This document shows, piece after piece, positions 45,579-54,744 of a stretch of 64,000 nucleotides of DNA (position 1 is its first letter; the number at the start of each line of letters is the position of its first letter). The stretch is from Bacteroidia bacterium (lineage in GTDB: Bacteria > Bacteroidota > Bacteroidia > B-17B0 > Aurantibacillaceae). The stretch is from contig JACMNO010000092.1 of assembly GCA_014378485.1 (NCBI GenBank), positions 62,001 through 126,000 of the forward strand. Direction: 5' to 3'. The notes beneath the pieces were generated by a model. That model ran no database searches. It saw only the letters and a list, made by a program, of their open reading frames with translations, and was not told the origin of the DNA. Position numbers and translations under genes: made by a program.

Positions 45579-47276
45579 CTAATTACTGTATTTTTTCTTT
45601 CGGATATAATATTGAATCAATCCAAAGCAAACAATAATTAGTAAAGGTAATCCCACGTTCGTCAGTTTCCATTTCGAAACCTGTGTGGCAATTTTCTTTT
45701 TATCTAATAGTCGTAATTTTACTTCACGTGAACGTAACTGAAGAAGTCCTTCATCATCCAGTAAATAATTCATACAATTTAATAGAAAAGTTTTATTGGC
45801 AAATTGCTGCTTTGTATACATATCGTATCCAACCGGGTATATCATGCCTGTAGCTCTTTGATATTCATTCTTAGCAATATCTCCATCAGCTACTACAATC
45901 ATTTTTGTAGGCGGACTCTTTTCTTTGAAATCAAATATACTATCTTCTAAAATAGCTCTTGTAATTCTGTTTTTATAATTGGATTCAAACTGACCTTCCA
46001 ACAAACAAGCGATGTTCTGAAATGAATTTGTGTATTGGCTTTCCTGCGGCTTTAATTTTACCTGTGCCGCTAAAATACGGACAGGAGTTGGTTGTGTTTT
46101 GGTATATTTTGATGTCTGTAATAAAATTGTTTTATTGATTCCTCTTGAAAATACGGTATCCAATGTTCCAATATATTCAGTACGGATGAGATCTAAATTT
46201 TTTACAATTGGATGATTGGAGGAAGGAAGAATTAAAGGATAGTAATTCCAGTAAAAAGGTTTGAAATCAGGCTGACCCTGTTTAAATCCAACATTTACGG
46301 GAACTTGTGCAGATTGAAGATCTTGTACTAATACCGGATTTAATCGTACACCATATTTGAATAAAATATCGTCTAGGTTCAGTTCGTTTTTAAATCCCAG
46401 TGAATAACCTCTGGTGGTTAATGTATCTCTATTTACATATACCGGATCAATTAGCCACAAGACTTTTCCGCCATGCATGATGAATTGGTCAATAATAAAT
46501 TTATCTTTTTCATCAAACATTGAATCAGGCTGAGCGATCACAATGGCATCAGCGCCTTTCAGAGAATACAGTTTATGATTTATGTTAACACGCGATACGT
46601 TATAGTATTCTGCTACCGAACGCATGAAATCAGCACCACGGATGGTATCTAGTTCATCATGCCCTTCAACAAAAAGAACTTCCGGTTTTTTCAACAAGGT
46701 TGTTTTACGGATTGCGTTGGTTAAACCGTACTCAAGTTCCTGCACAGAATTATTGATACTTTGTTCGGCTTCAAATCCAAGCTGACGCTTATAGATCTGC
46801 CATACGCTTTCTTTTCCTTTATAAGTAATAATTGCTCCCGGCCATATAAATGTTTCTGATACTTTTTGAGAACTCCTGTCAACGATTTGCTCAGGCATAA
46901 TGCCTTTATCATACAATTGTTTCTCGATTTTATCAGTTTCTTCTTTACTTGGATTTTCAAGTGGATTAATTAATTCATATTCCAGATTATTGTTGGAATA
47001 AGCTCTGAATTCATCCAGTAATTCTTTTGTTTCATTTTTTAAACGTGTAAAATTCGGATTGAAATCGCCTTGTAAATACACTTTAATATATACCACATCA
47101 TCCAGGTTTTTCAATAGTTTTCGGGAGGATTCTGAAAGTGTGTATCTTTTTTCAGAAGTTAAATCAAAGCGTTTAAATAAAAATGAACCAACAAAGTTCA
47201 GCAGTATAACAATAGTTAATACCACCAGGAGCATGGCTATATCTTTTCTTTTCCGTATGGATTTCTTTTGAATCAT
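45579..47276 (-). CDS. gldG: gliding-motility ABC transporter auxiliary component GldG
   Basis: The 565-residue membrane protein has an N-terminal membrane segment (MLLVVLTIVILLNFVGSFLF), a large periplasmic region with LTSEKRYTLSESSRKLLKNL and a Rossmann-like domain (PEVLFVEGHDELDT, HGGKVLWLIDPV), and a C-terminal membrane segment (VGLPLLIIVCFGLIQYYI) with a basic tail. This is the GldG/ABC_transp_aux layout. With GldF and the ATPase GldA it forms an ABC transporter needed for gliding in some Bacteroidota; the genes also occur in non-gliders. GldA is not in the window. It begins 1 base after gldF. Confidence 0.9.
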   Translation of the reverse strand: MIQKKSIRKRKDIAMLLVVLTIVILLNFVGSFLFKRFDLTSEKRYTLSESSRKLLKNLDDVVYIKVYLQGDFNPNFTRLKNETKELLDEFRAYSNNNLEYELINPLENPSKEETDKIEKQLYDKGIMPEQIVDRSSQKVSETFIWPGAIITYKGKESVWQIYKRQLGFEAEQSINNSVQELEYGLTNAIRKTTLLKKPEVLFVEGHDELDTIRGADFMRSVAEYYNVSRVNINHKLYSLKGADAIVIAQPDSMFDEKDKFIIDQFIMHGGKVLWLIDPVYVNRDTLTTRGYSLGFKNELNLDDILFKYGVRLNPVLVQDLQSAQVPVNVGFKQGQPDFKPFYWNYYPLILPSSNHPIVKNLDLIRTEYIGTLDTVFSRGINKTILLQTSKYTKTQPTPVRILAAQVKLKPQESQYTNSFQNIACLLEGQFESNYKNRITRAILEDSIFDFKEKSPPTKMIVVADGDIAKNEYQRATGMIYPVGYDMYTKQQFANKTFLLNCMNYLLDDEGLLQLRSREVKLRLLDKKKIATQVSKWKLTNVGLPLLIIVCFGLIQYYIRKKKYSN

Positions 47277-47277
47277 A

Positions 47278-48018
47278 TTACCACTTTCTGCTTTCTAAAA
47301 CGAGTTTTGATAATAAATTAAACAAGGCTATAATGCTGACAAAATAAATAACATCTCTTGTATCAATAACACCGCGACTCATGCTGATGTAATGATCATT
47401 CATTCCAAGGCCTTTTACAAAAGCATCATATTTGCCAAATACTCCGGCTGTTGATATAAAGTCAAAGCCAACGTAAGTAATGAAACAAAGTAAAAGCGCC
47501 ATGATAAAAGCAATCACCTGATTTTCTGAAATTGCTGAAGCAAAAGTTCCCACTGCTACAAATCCTGCCCCTAAAAATAATAAGCCAACATAAGAGCCCC
47601 ACATACCACCGGTATCAATATTACCTTTTGGATAACCTAATTGGTGAACTGAGTAATAATAAATTAAGGTTGGTAATAAGGAGACTATTACTAAAATGAC
47701 TCCTGCGAAATATTTCGCTAATACAATTTGTAGTTCGGTTAATGGCCTGGTTAAAAGTAATTCAATGGTTCCGGTTTTTTTTTCTTCAGAAAAACTTCGC
47801 ATGGTAATGGCTGGGATAAGGAACAAGTAAACCCATGGTGCCAGAATAAATAAAGGATCTATATTGGCAAATCCGTTTTCCATGACGTTGGAACCTGCAC
47901 TTTCTGTTGGCACCAGCCACATAAAAGTACCAATGCCTGTTATAAAAACACCAATGGCGATATAACCGATCAAAGAGCTTAAAAAACTTCGTATTTCTTT
48001 AATTAATAAGGTAAGCAT
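47278..48018 (-). CDS. gldF: gliding-motility ABC transporter permease GldF
   Basis: A 246-residue ABC-2 type permease with about six membrane segments (IGYIAIGVFITGIGTFMWLV, YFAGVILVIVSLLPTLIYYY, GLLFLGAGFVAVGTFASAI). The cytoplasmic loop MRSFSEEKKTGTIELLLTRP is the ABC-2/NosY-type signature. It heads gldF-gldG-DUF4340 and is divergent from the beta-barrel gene at 48113. Confidence 0.9.
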   Translation of the reverse strand: MLTLLIKEIRSFLSSLIGYIAIGVFITGIGTFMWLVPTESAGSNVMENGFANIDPLFILAPWVYLFLIPAITMRSFSEEKKTGTIELLLTRPLTELQIVLAKYFAGVILVIVSLLPTLIYYYSVHQLGYPKGNIDTGGMWGSYVGLLFLGAGFVAVGTFASAISENQVIAFIMALLLCFITYVGFDFISTAGVFGKYDAFVKGLGMNDHYISMSRGVIDTRDVIYFVSIIALFNLLSKLVLESRKW

Positions 48019-48026
48019 ACAGAATT

Positions 48027-48034
48027 CAAAAATA
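48027..48034 (-). promoter_or_regulatory. -7 promoter box of gldF
   Basis: On the minus strand TATTTTTG (48034-48027), matching TAnnTTTG, 8 bases before the ATG. This spacing would give a near-leaderless transcript, so the call is tentative. Confidence 0.3.
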
Positions 48035-48112
48035 GCAATAGATTTTAAAATATGCTATCTTATGTTATCCAAACCTAAAAATTAGCTTAATTTTACATAA
48101 TTACATTTCGTT

Positions 48113-50554
48113 GTGCCGAAAGCATTTTTTCTTTTAAAAAAATATGGGTTAGTGTGTATCACGCTCTTGTTTTCTTGTCATTTATTTTCTCAGGGGTTTA
48201 TTAAAGGAAATGTACTTGATAGTACCCGAAACGGATTTCCTTTTGTCAATATTGCCTTGATCAACGTCATAAACAGTTCTAATGTAAAAGGAACAATCAG
48301 TAATGAAACTGGTAAATACGAATTTGATAATGTAAAACCAGGCAGCTACCTTTTAAAGTTTTTTTCAATCGGATATCTGGAAACTTACAGCTCCGCTTTT
48401 AATGTAGACAGTGCTTCGCAAATTACAATTCCTGATAAGATCTTAAAGAGTTCTGGTATTAACCTAAATGAAGTATCGGTCACATCTATTAAAAAAACCA
48501 TTGAATTTAAAAACGGTATGACTATTTTGAATGTTGAAAACAGTATCATGGCAGCCGGAAACACGGTGTTAGATGTTTTAAAAAGAATTCCGGGTGTAAC
48601 GGTAGATAATAAAAACAATATTTCTATTTCAGGTAAACAAGGTGTTCGTATTATGTTGGATGGCAGAATGCAACAATTGTCGCTAGAACAAGTTGTAGCT
48701 ATGTTAAGCTCTATGCCTGCAGATTTAGTTTCTACTATTGAAGTGATGAAAAGTCCTCCTGTAAAATACGATGCCGAAGGTAATGCAGGAATTATCAATA
48801 TTGTAACAAAGAAAATAATAATCAAAGGATACAATGGGAGCATAAATTATAATCCGGGAATGGGACAACGTTTTGGAAACTCGGTTAATGCATCCTTTAA
48901 TTTTAAATCAAATAAAGTAACGCTGTATAGTAATGTAAATGCGATGTACAAAACATTTTTTGATCGATACGATTTTACTAAAAATGTTCAATACGAAGGG
49001 AATACAACTATCTTTAATCAAACCGGTGTACACGAAAATTTGCGAAAGTTTTTAAGTGCTAAAATAGGTTTAGATTATGAGTTAACTAAAAAAACAACGG
49101 TTGGTGTTTTGGTGTCAAGTTCTATAAATGATGCAAATCCTACTGAACATGGATACACATCTATGAATGGCTATAACGATACCGGCTTTGATCATTATAA
49201 TTACACTTCCGACGAAAAAACAATTTGGACCAATCCTAATTATAATTTTAATGCGGAGCATCGTTTTGATACCCTTGGCACTACTTTAAATTTATCGATT
49301 GATTATGCAGGCTTTAAAAATACATCTGATAGAAAAAGTGAGTCACAATTTTTTAAAAATGATAATTCCTATGCGAAATCACCATTAGGGTATGACACTA
49401 AAAATAAATCTAATGTTTCTATTTTTACACAAAAACTTGATTTTCAAAAAAACATAACATCTTCATGGTTAATGGAAACAGGTGTCAAATCTACTTTTGT
49501 GAAACAGGTTGCTAATTTTATTTTTGAAAGAAGAGATACAATAACCGCTATTTATCAGAGCGATACAGCTTACACGAACACTTATCACTACGATGAAGCA
49601 ATTGTTGCAGGTTATTTAAATTTCAAAAAACAATTGAAAAAAGGAAGTTTAGCATTAGGTGTGAGAGCTGAACATACAAATATTACAGGACGTAATATTA
49701 CTAGTGGATTTTCTTTAACTAAAAGTTATTTAAACTTCTTTCCCAATCTTTCTTTCGATTATGAGTTGACAGCAAAACAGAATTTGCAACTGAATTATAC
49801 GCGTCGACTAGACAGACCTGATTATTCGCAATTAAATCCCTTTAAACGTTTTGAGGATCAATATTATTCAGCAACTGGTAATCCAAATTTGAACCCGCAA
49901 TACAGCGATAATATAGATGTAACTCATATATACAATCAATGGATCACTAATAGCGTTGGGTATTCTTATTTTACGCAAATTATTACAGGTGTTACTCTTC
50001 AAAATGACAGCAGTAAACAATCTATACAAACACAAATTAATTTATCCAATGGAAGTTATTCTTACTATAATTTATTTATCCAAAAAGAGGTTAAAAAATG
50101 GTGGTCTTTGCAATTTTCAACAAATATTTATTATATAAAATTTAATGGTGCAATTGCTTCAGATCCTTTAAAAATAGCTAATTTATCAAGTAATTTTTAC
50201 ATTAATAATGATTTTATTTTACCGAAAAATTTCAAAGTACAATTAACAGCTCATTATGATGCTCCTCACGTATTTGCTACTACTTATATGAAAGCCAGAG
50301 GCAGTGTCGATTTTGCTATTAAAAAAACTTTTTATAAAGAAAAGTTAAATATTATGTTTCAATTTTTAGACATGTTTTATACGGATATTGATAGAAGTTA
50401 TTATAAATTTGAGAATCAGTATAGTGCTTATAATTCAAAAGATGATACTAGAAGATTTAGATTAACTTTGAATTATAAATTTGGGAAAATGAATATTGAT
50501 GTGAACGAAAAACATAGTAACGACCAAGAGAAAGGTCGCTTAAAGAAAGATTAA
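48113..50554 (+). CDS. TonB-receptor-like outer-membrane beta-barrel protein with CarboxypepD regulatory domain
   Basis: An 813-residue outer-membrane protein. Signal peptide (1-26, ending HLFSQ), a carboxypeptidase-D-regulatory-like domain (about 27-115, FIKGNVLDSTRNGFPFVNIA), a plug-like region (about 130-235, GNTVLDVLKRIPGVTVDN and VEVMKSPPVKYDAEGNAGII) and a long barrel ending in DDTRRFRLTLNYKFGKMN. This matches the outer-membrane beta-barrel (OMP_b-brl_3) relatives of TonB-dependent receptors; no TonB box is evident. The GTG at 48113 gives the signal peptide. No SusD partner or substrate clue is nearby. Confidence 0.82.
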   Translation: MPKAFFLLKKYGLVCITLLFSCHLFSQGFIKGNVLDSTRNGFPFVNIALINVINSSNVKGTISNETGKYEFDNVKPGSYLLKFFSIGYLETYSSAFNVDSASQITIPDKILKSSGINLNEVSVTSIKKTIEFKNGMTILNVENSIMAAGNTVLDVLKRIPGVTVDNKNNISISGKQGVRIMLDGRMQQLSLEQVVAMLSSMPADLVSTIEVMKSPPVKYDAEGNAGIINIVTKKIIIKGYNGSINYNPGMGQRFGNSVNASFNFKSNKVTLYSNVNAMYKTFFDRYDFTKNVQYEGNTTIFNQTGVHENLRKFLSAKIGLDYELTKKTTVGVLVSSSINDANPTEHGYTSMNGYNDTGFDHYNYTSDEKTIWTNPNYNFNAEHRFDTLGTTLNLSIDYAGFKNTSDRKSESQFFKNDNSYAKSPLGYDTKNKSNVSIFTQKLDFQKNITSSWLMETGVKSTFVKQVANFIFERRDTITAIYQSDTAYTNTYHYDEAIVAGYLNFKKQLKKGSLALGVRAEHTNITGRNITSGFSLTKSYLNFFPNLSFDYELTAKQNLQLNYTRRLDRPDYSQLNPFKRFEDQYYSATGNPNLNPQYSDNIDVTHIYNQWITNSVGYSYFTQIITGVTLQNDSSKQSIQTQINLSNGSYSYYNLFIQKEVKKWWSLQFSTNIYYIKFNGAIASDPLKIANLSSNFYINNDFILPKNFKVQLTAHYDAPHVFATTYMKARGSVDFAIKKTFYKEKLNIMFQFLDMFYTDIDRSYYKFENQYSAYNSKDDTRRFRLTLNYKFGKMNIDVNEKHSNDQEKGRLKKD

Positions 50555-51187
50555 ATGAAAAGGTCAGCAAATTTTATATCGTATTTATTTCATCCGCTAT
50601 TAATGGCTACTTATGGATGTTTATTAGTTTTCTTTGGATTATCAAACACCATTTATTATGCATTTACTCCATTGAAATTAAAGCTGGTATTAACGCTTAC
50701 AATTTTTGCTTTTACCTTTTTGTTACCGGCTTTAAATTTATTGATACTTTATAAATTGAATTATGTTTCTTCATTAAAAATTGAAAACAGGAAAGAGAGA
50801 ACATTTCCATTAATTATGACATCATTATGTTATTTCGGTCTGTTTTATATGATTTATGATTTTAATATATGGCCTGCTATTAAATTATTTATAGTGGGTG
50901 GCGGTTTGTGTATTTTATTTGCGGCTATTATTAATGTATGGTGGCAAATCAGTGCGCACATGATTGGTATTGGCGGGTTATCAGGAATGCTTTTAGCTAT
51001 TAGTTATTTTATGCAGTTACCTGTTTTCAGTGCAATATCGGTGTGTTTACTTGTAGCAGGCTGTATTGGTTTTGCCCGTTTAAATTTAAATGCACATAGT
51101 CCGGCGCAGGTTTACACTGGGTTTGCCTTTGGCTGTCTGGTGCAGTTTTCTTTATTTTTTATAGCGCAAAGTCTTACTTTTGTTTAG
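50555..51187 (+). CDS. PAP2-like integral membrane protein
   Basis: A 210-residue protein with about six membrane segments. Near the end ARLNLNAHSPAQVYTGFAFG resembles the last PAP2 phosphatase motif (Arg...His...), and SAHMIGIGGLSG in the middle resembles the second (SGH). The first motif (KxxxxxxRP) is not clear; ENRKERTFPL at about residues 78-87 may stand in for it. Lipid phosphatase activity is therefore possible but unproven. It starts on the base following the beta-barrel gene. Confidence 0.62.
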   Translation: MKRSANFISYLFHPLLMATYGCLLVFFGLSNTIYYAFTPLKLKLVLTLTIFAFTFLLPALNLLILYKLNYVSSLKIENRKERTFPLIMTSLCYFGLFYMIYDFNIWPAIKLFIVGGGLCILFAAIINVWWQISAHMIGIGGLSGMLLAISYFMQLPVFSAISVCLLVAGCIGFARLNLNAHSPAQVYTGFAFGCLVQFSLFFIAQSLTFV

Positions 51188-51201
51188 AATTTTTAAAAGG
51201 G

Positions 51202-52215
51202 ATGAACTTAATAACAGGAGCAACAGGAATAGTAGGTGCGCATGTGGCATTGCAGCTTTTATTGCAAAATAAGCCCGTAAATGCTATTAAGCGTGAAGGA
51301 AGCGATGTTTCTAAAACCAAAAAATTATTTTCTTATTACACGTCAGAGGCTGATGTTTTATTCAATAGGATAAAATGGATTAATGCCGATGTGAACGATA
51401 TTTATTCATTATTAGATGCTCTTGATGGCATTGATACAGTTTACCATTGTGCAGGTTTTGTGTCTTTTAATTCAAAAGATAACAAGCAAATGCATCGTGT
51501 AAATTCTGAGGGGACAGCTAATATGGTAAATGCCTGTTTAGAAAAAAACATCAAAGCTTTTTGTCATGTAAGTTCTATTGCCACACTTCAAAATCCCGAT
51601 ATAAAAAAAAACATTGATGAATCTGTTTATTGGAAATCATCACCGTCTGCCAGTGATTATGCCATCAGTAAATATAATGGCGAACGCGAAGTATGGCGCG
51701 GAATTGAAGAAGGTTTAAATGCGGTGATTGTTAATCCGGGAATCATTTTAAGTCCCTGTTTTTGGTCACAAAGTTCAGGTAAATTAATTCAGAGTTGTTA
51801 TAAAGGAAACCCTTTCTATACAACTGGCTCAACTGCTACCATTGATGCGAAGGATGTGGCAACTTGCATGATAAAATTGACTGAAGGCAAGCATTTCAAT
51901 CAGAGGTTTATATTAATAGAAAATAATTATTCTTTCAAGGAAATTTTTTCTCTAATACATAAAGCATTAGGTAAAAATGAACCTTCGATCATGGCTGGTA
52001 AAACAATTCTTACGTTAGCCAGATTGTTTGATGGCATTCGAAGTAGAATGTCAGGTAAAAAACAAATGATCACTAAAGAAACTGTGATTGCCGGCTTGGA
52101 TGAAAATTTCTATAAAAATGACCGAATAAAGGCAACGCTTGATTATAAATTTATTTCTTTGCAGGATACAGCGAAATTCATTTGTCAATCTTACCTTAAT
52201 GATCTCAAAAACTAA
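51202..52215 (+). CDS. NAD(P)-dependent epimerase/dehydratase-like protein (extended SDR)
   Basis: Rossmann-fold nucleotide binding at the N-terminus (LITGATGIVGAHVALQ, GxxGxxG) and the catalytic YxxxK in DYAISKYNGEREV, with SSIAT supplying the serine. Length (337 aa) fits extended SDRs acting on nucleotide sugars, steroids or dihydroflavonol-like substrates; the substrate is not predictable. It sits between the PAP2-like gene (14 bases) and CapA (2 bases). Confidence 0.82.
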   Translation: MNLITGATGIVGAHVALQLLLQNKPVNAIKREGSDVSKTKKLFSYYTSEADVLFNRIKWINADVNDIYSLLDALDGIDTVYHCAGFVSFNSKDNKQMHRVNSEGTANMVNACLEKNIKAFCHVSSIATLQNPDIKKNIDESVYWKSSPSASDYAISKYNGEREVWRGIEEGLNAVIVNPGIILSPCFWSQSSGKLIQSCYKGNPFYTTGSTATIDAKDVATCMIKLTEGKHFNQRFILIENNYSFKEIFSLIHKALGKNEPSIMAGKTILTLARLFDGIRSRMSGKKQMITKETVIAGLDENFYKNDRIKATLDYKFISLQDTAKFICQSYLNDLKN

Positions 52216-52217
52216 TT

Positions 52218-53438
52218 ATGTTTAAGTTATTATCACTTTTAATTTCTATAGGACTTATTGGTTTTTTTGTGAGTAATTGTAAGACTTCAGAAAAGACAAC
52301 CGGAACAAAAAAAGTGGAGTTTTTTGAAATTTCAAAACCTTTTGAAACTCCAAAATCTATTACCTATTTACCTCCTCCGGCCGATTCTGTTTCTACCATC
52401 ACAATCAATTTAGTAGGAGATTTAATGTGTCATCTTCCTCAAACCAATAACGCAAAATTAAGCAACGGAGAGTATGATTTTAATCCGAGTTTTGAGTACA
52501 TCAAACCATATTTGCAGGATGCAGATCTAACCATCGGAAATTTAGAGACAACATTTGCTGGTACAGTTCAGCCTTATGCTGGTTATCCGGCTTTTAATTC
52601 TCCGGATGCTTATTGCACAGCGCTAAAAAATACGGGTTTTGATTTTTTAGTAACTGCCAATAATCACAGTATGGATACCAGGGAAGCCGGTTTATTAAGA
52701 ACCATCGAAATTATTAAGCAGCATGGCTTAGGATATGCAGGCACTTACCTGAACCAGCGAGACCATGATTCTATCCGGATTTTAAATATCAAAGGGGTTA
52801 AACTTGGCATTTTAAATTACACTTATGGAACAAATGGTTCATATCCGGGCTCTGACCATAAATACATGCTAAATGTGATTGACTCTGCGGGTATTGTAAA
52901 CGCTGTAAGAACTGCAAAGACTAAAGGAGCTGATATAGTGTTGGTCTTTTATCACATGGGTGTTGAAAATGTGACAGAGCCCACTCAATCTCAAAAAGAC
53001 GCTGTCAGATATGCTCTGGAAGCAGGAGCAGCACTGGTGATTGGAGCACATCCGCATATGATTGGTCCAACACAAAAAGTTTATTCAACAACCATAAATG
53101 ATACTGCATTTGTTGCATATAGTCTTGGAAATTTTTTATCCAACCAGTACTGGAGATATACCGATGCCGGGGTGATTTTAAAAGTAACAGTTCAAAAAAA
53201 TTTCACTAAAAACACAACGTCCTTTGTGGGCGCGAATTACCTCCCCACCTGGGTTTACAGGGGAGATGGGACAAAAAAAATGCACATATTATTTCCTGCG
53301 CAATGGAACTCCGACTCTGCTAAATTACCTGAATTTTTAACAAACTCGCATCGTCAGAAAATGAAGGAAGCTTTTGAAGATACCAAAACAATACTTACTA
53401 AATATAATTCGGCATTAAAATTGAATACCATAAAATGA
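52218..53438 (+). CDS. CapA-family lipoprotein (poly-gamma-glutamate synthesis-type metallophosphatase fold)
   Basis: A lipoprotein signal (LLISIGLIGFFVSNC, Cys21) followed by a PGA_cap domain: LVGDLMCHL, DLTIGNLETTFAG, FDFLVTANNHSMD and VIGAHPHMIGPTQKVYSTT, the conserved His/Asp/Asn blocks of the calcineurin-like CapA family. CapA proteins take part in capsular poly-gamma-glutamate systems, but capB and capC are absent here and many CapA homologues have other, unknown roles. Length 406 aa. Confidence 0.82.
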   Translation: MFKLLSLLISIGLIGFFVSNCKTSEKTTGTKKVEFFEISKPFETPKSITYLPPPADSVSTITINLVGDLMCHLPQTNNAKLSNGEYDFNPSFEYIKPYLQDADLTIGNLETTFAGTVQPYAGYPAFNSPDAYCTALKNTGFDFLVTANNHSMDTREAGLLRTIEIIKQHGLGYAGTYLNQRDHDSIRILNIKGVKLGILNYTYGTNGSYPGSDHKYMLNVIDSAGIVNAVRTAKTKGADIVLVFYHMGVENVTEPTQSQKDAVRYALEAGAALVIGAHPHMIGPTQKVYSTTINDTAFVAYSLGNFLSNQYWRYTDAGVILKVTVQKNFTKNTTSFVGANYLPTWVYRGDGTKKMHILFPAQWNSDSAKLPEFLTNSHRQKMKEAFEDTKTILTKYNSALKLNTIK

Positions 53439-53544
53439 GGGGATTTTCAATAATTAAAAAAAAATGAAAAAAAGTTTTGTATAATTACATAAAACTGTAT
53501 ATTAGTATATTATAAACCGAAGATATTTTTAGAAAGAAAGATTT

Positions 53545-54162
53545 ATGCATATAGCGATTGCCGGTAATATCGGTTCAGGAAAAACAACTTTAACATCTTT
53601 ATTAGCCAAACATTATAAGTGGACTCCTCATTACGAAGATGCTGATGACAACCCTTATTTGAATGATTTTTATGATGATATGCAGCGTTGGTCCTTCAAT
53701 TTACAGGTGTATTTCTTAAACTCACGTTTCGGGCAGGTGCAGGAAATTAGGCAAGGAAAACAAAAAGTGGTTCAAGACAGAACTATTTATGAAGATGCAT
53801 ACATTTTTGCACCAAATTTGCATGCAATGGGTTTAATGACAACTCGTGATTATGAAAACTATTTCACTTTGTTTAAATTAATGGATAGTTTAGTGAAAGC
53901 ACCGGATTTAATTATATATTTAAGAGCTTCAGTGCCAACATTGGTTAAACAAATTCAAAAACGTGGAAGAGAGTATGAAAACTCCATACGTTTGGATTAT
54001 TTAAAGAGATTAAACGAAAGATATGAAGCCTGGATTACAACATATGAAGGCGGTAAGATGTTAATTGTAGATATTGATGAGATCAATTTTTCAGAAAGTA
54101 AAGAAGATCTTGGAAAAGTGATTAGAATGATTGATGCAGAAGTAAACGGATTATTTAAATAA
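53545..54162 (+). CDS. deoxynucleoside kinase (dNK/dGK-dCK family)
   Basis: Phosphorylates salvaged deoxynucleosides with ATP. P-loop GNIGSGKTT (residues 7-15), substrate region EDADDNPYLNDFYDD (31-45), the D-R-T motif at 78-80 (family DRS/ERS) and a lid with arginines (IQKRGREYE). Length (205 aa) is usual for bacterial members. It ends 6 bases before the SiaB-like gene. Confidence 0.88.
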   Translation: MHIAIAGNIGSGKTTLTSLLAKHYKWTPHYEDADDNPYLNDFYDDMQRWSFNLQVYFLNSRFGQVQEIRQGKQKVVQDRTIYEDAYIFAPNLHAMGLMTTRDYENYFTLFKLMDSLVKAPDLIIYLRASVPTLVKQIQKRGREYENSIRLDYLKRLNERYEAWITTYEGGKMLIVDIDEINFSESKEDLGKVIRMIDAEVNGLFK

Positions 54163-54168
54163 ATTATA

Positions 54169-54744
54169 TTGAACGATAATTTACATAGCGAAAAGGAGTT
54201 TGTTCAAAATCAATACGAACAAATGCTACTTGCTCATAAACAGGATGAAACTGTTTTGGTTTCTCACTATGGAGAGTTATCACAAAGCGTTATCTCACAC
54301 CTTGAAGGTGATGTTGAAGAAAAGATTACTTCTTTGGATATAGCAAAAGGACCTATCAAAAAAATATTTTTTATCAGTGTGGAAACACTTCAAAATATGC
54401 TTTTACATGGTCAAAAGAATAATGATGGTGAGCAGCATAACTTTTTCATATTAGTAAAAAATGGCTCAAACTTAAAAGTTATTTCTTCTAACTTGGTTGC
54501 TAATTCGTCCATCCCTTCGCTTGAAAAACAAATCAATACTATCAATTCATTTGATGATGAAAAAGCTTTGAAAGCATTTTATCTGGAGCACTTAGAGAAT
54601 AATACTATGAGTGAAAAAGGTGGTGCAGGTTTAGGTTTCATTACCATTGGTATGAAAAGCGGGAATAAATTGAAAGTTGATTTCAAAAAAATTAATGATC
54701 AGTTTTCTTTATTTACGTTGACTTCTTCAGTTAATTTAGGCTAA
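54169..54744 (+). CDS. SiaB-like HATPase-fold protein (DUF6272)
   Basis: A 191-residue protein starting at TTG 54169. An N-box-like ETLQNMLLHG (72-81, Asn76) and a G-box GGAGLGF (151-157) show a histidine-kinase-type ATPase fold without a phospho-acceptor histidine domain, as in SiaB of Pseudomonas, a protein kinase that phosphorylates SiaC and is opposed by the PP2C phosphatase SiaA. A PAS-PP2C phosphatase is encoded 4.3 kb away (59036). No SiaC-like gene is visible. It is convergent with the amidohydrolase gene, overlapping by 9 bases. Confidence 0.72.
   Translation: MNDNLHSEKEFVQNQYEQMLLAHKQDETVLVSHYGELSQSVISHLEGDVEEKITSLDIAKGPIKKIFFISVETLQNMLLHGQKNNDGEQHNFFILVKNGSNLKVISSNLVANSSIPSLEKQINTINSFDDEKALKAFYLEHLENNTMSEKGGAGLGFITIGMKSGNKLKVDFKKINDQFSLFTLTSSVNLG

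Noticed and set aside
48385-48843. 152-codon minus-strand open frame
   Set aside because: It lies wholly inside the beta-barrel gene, whose plus-strand reading has clear domain motifs.
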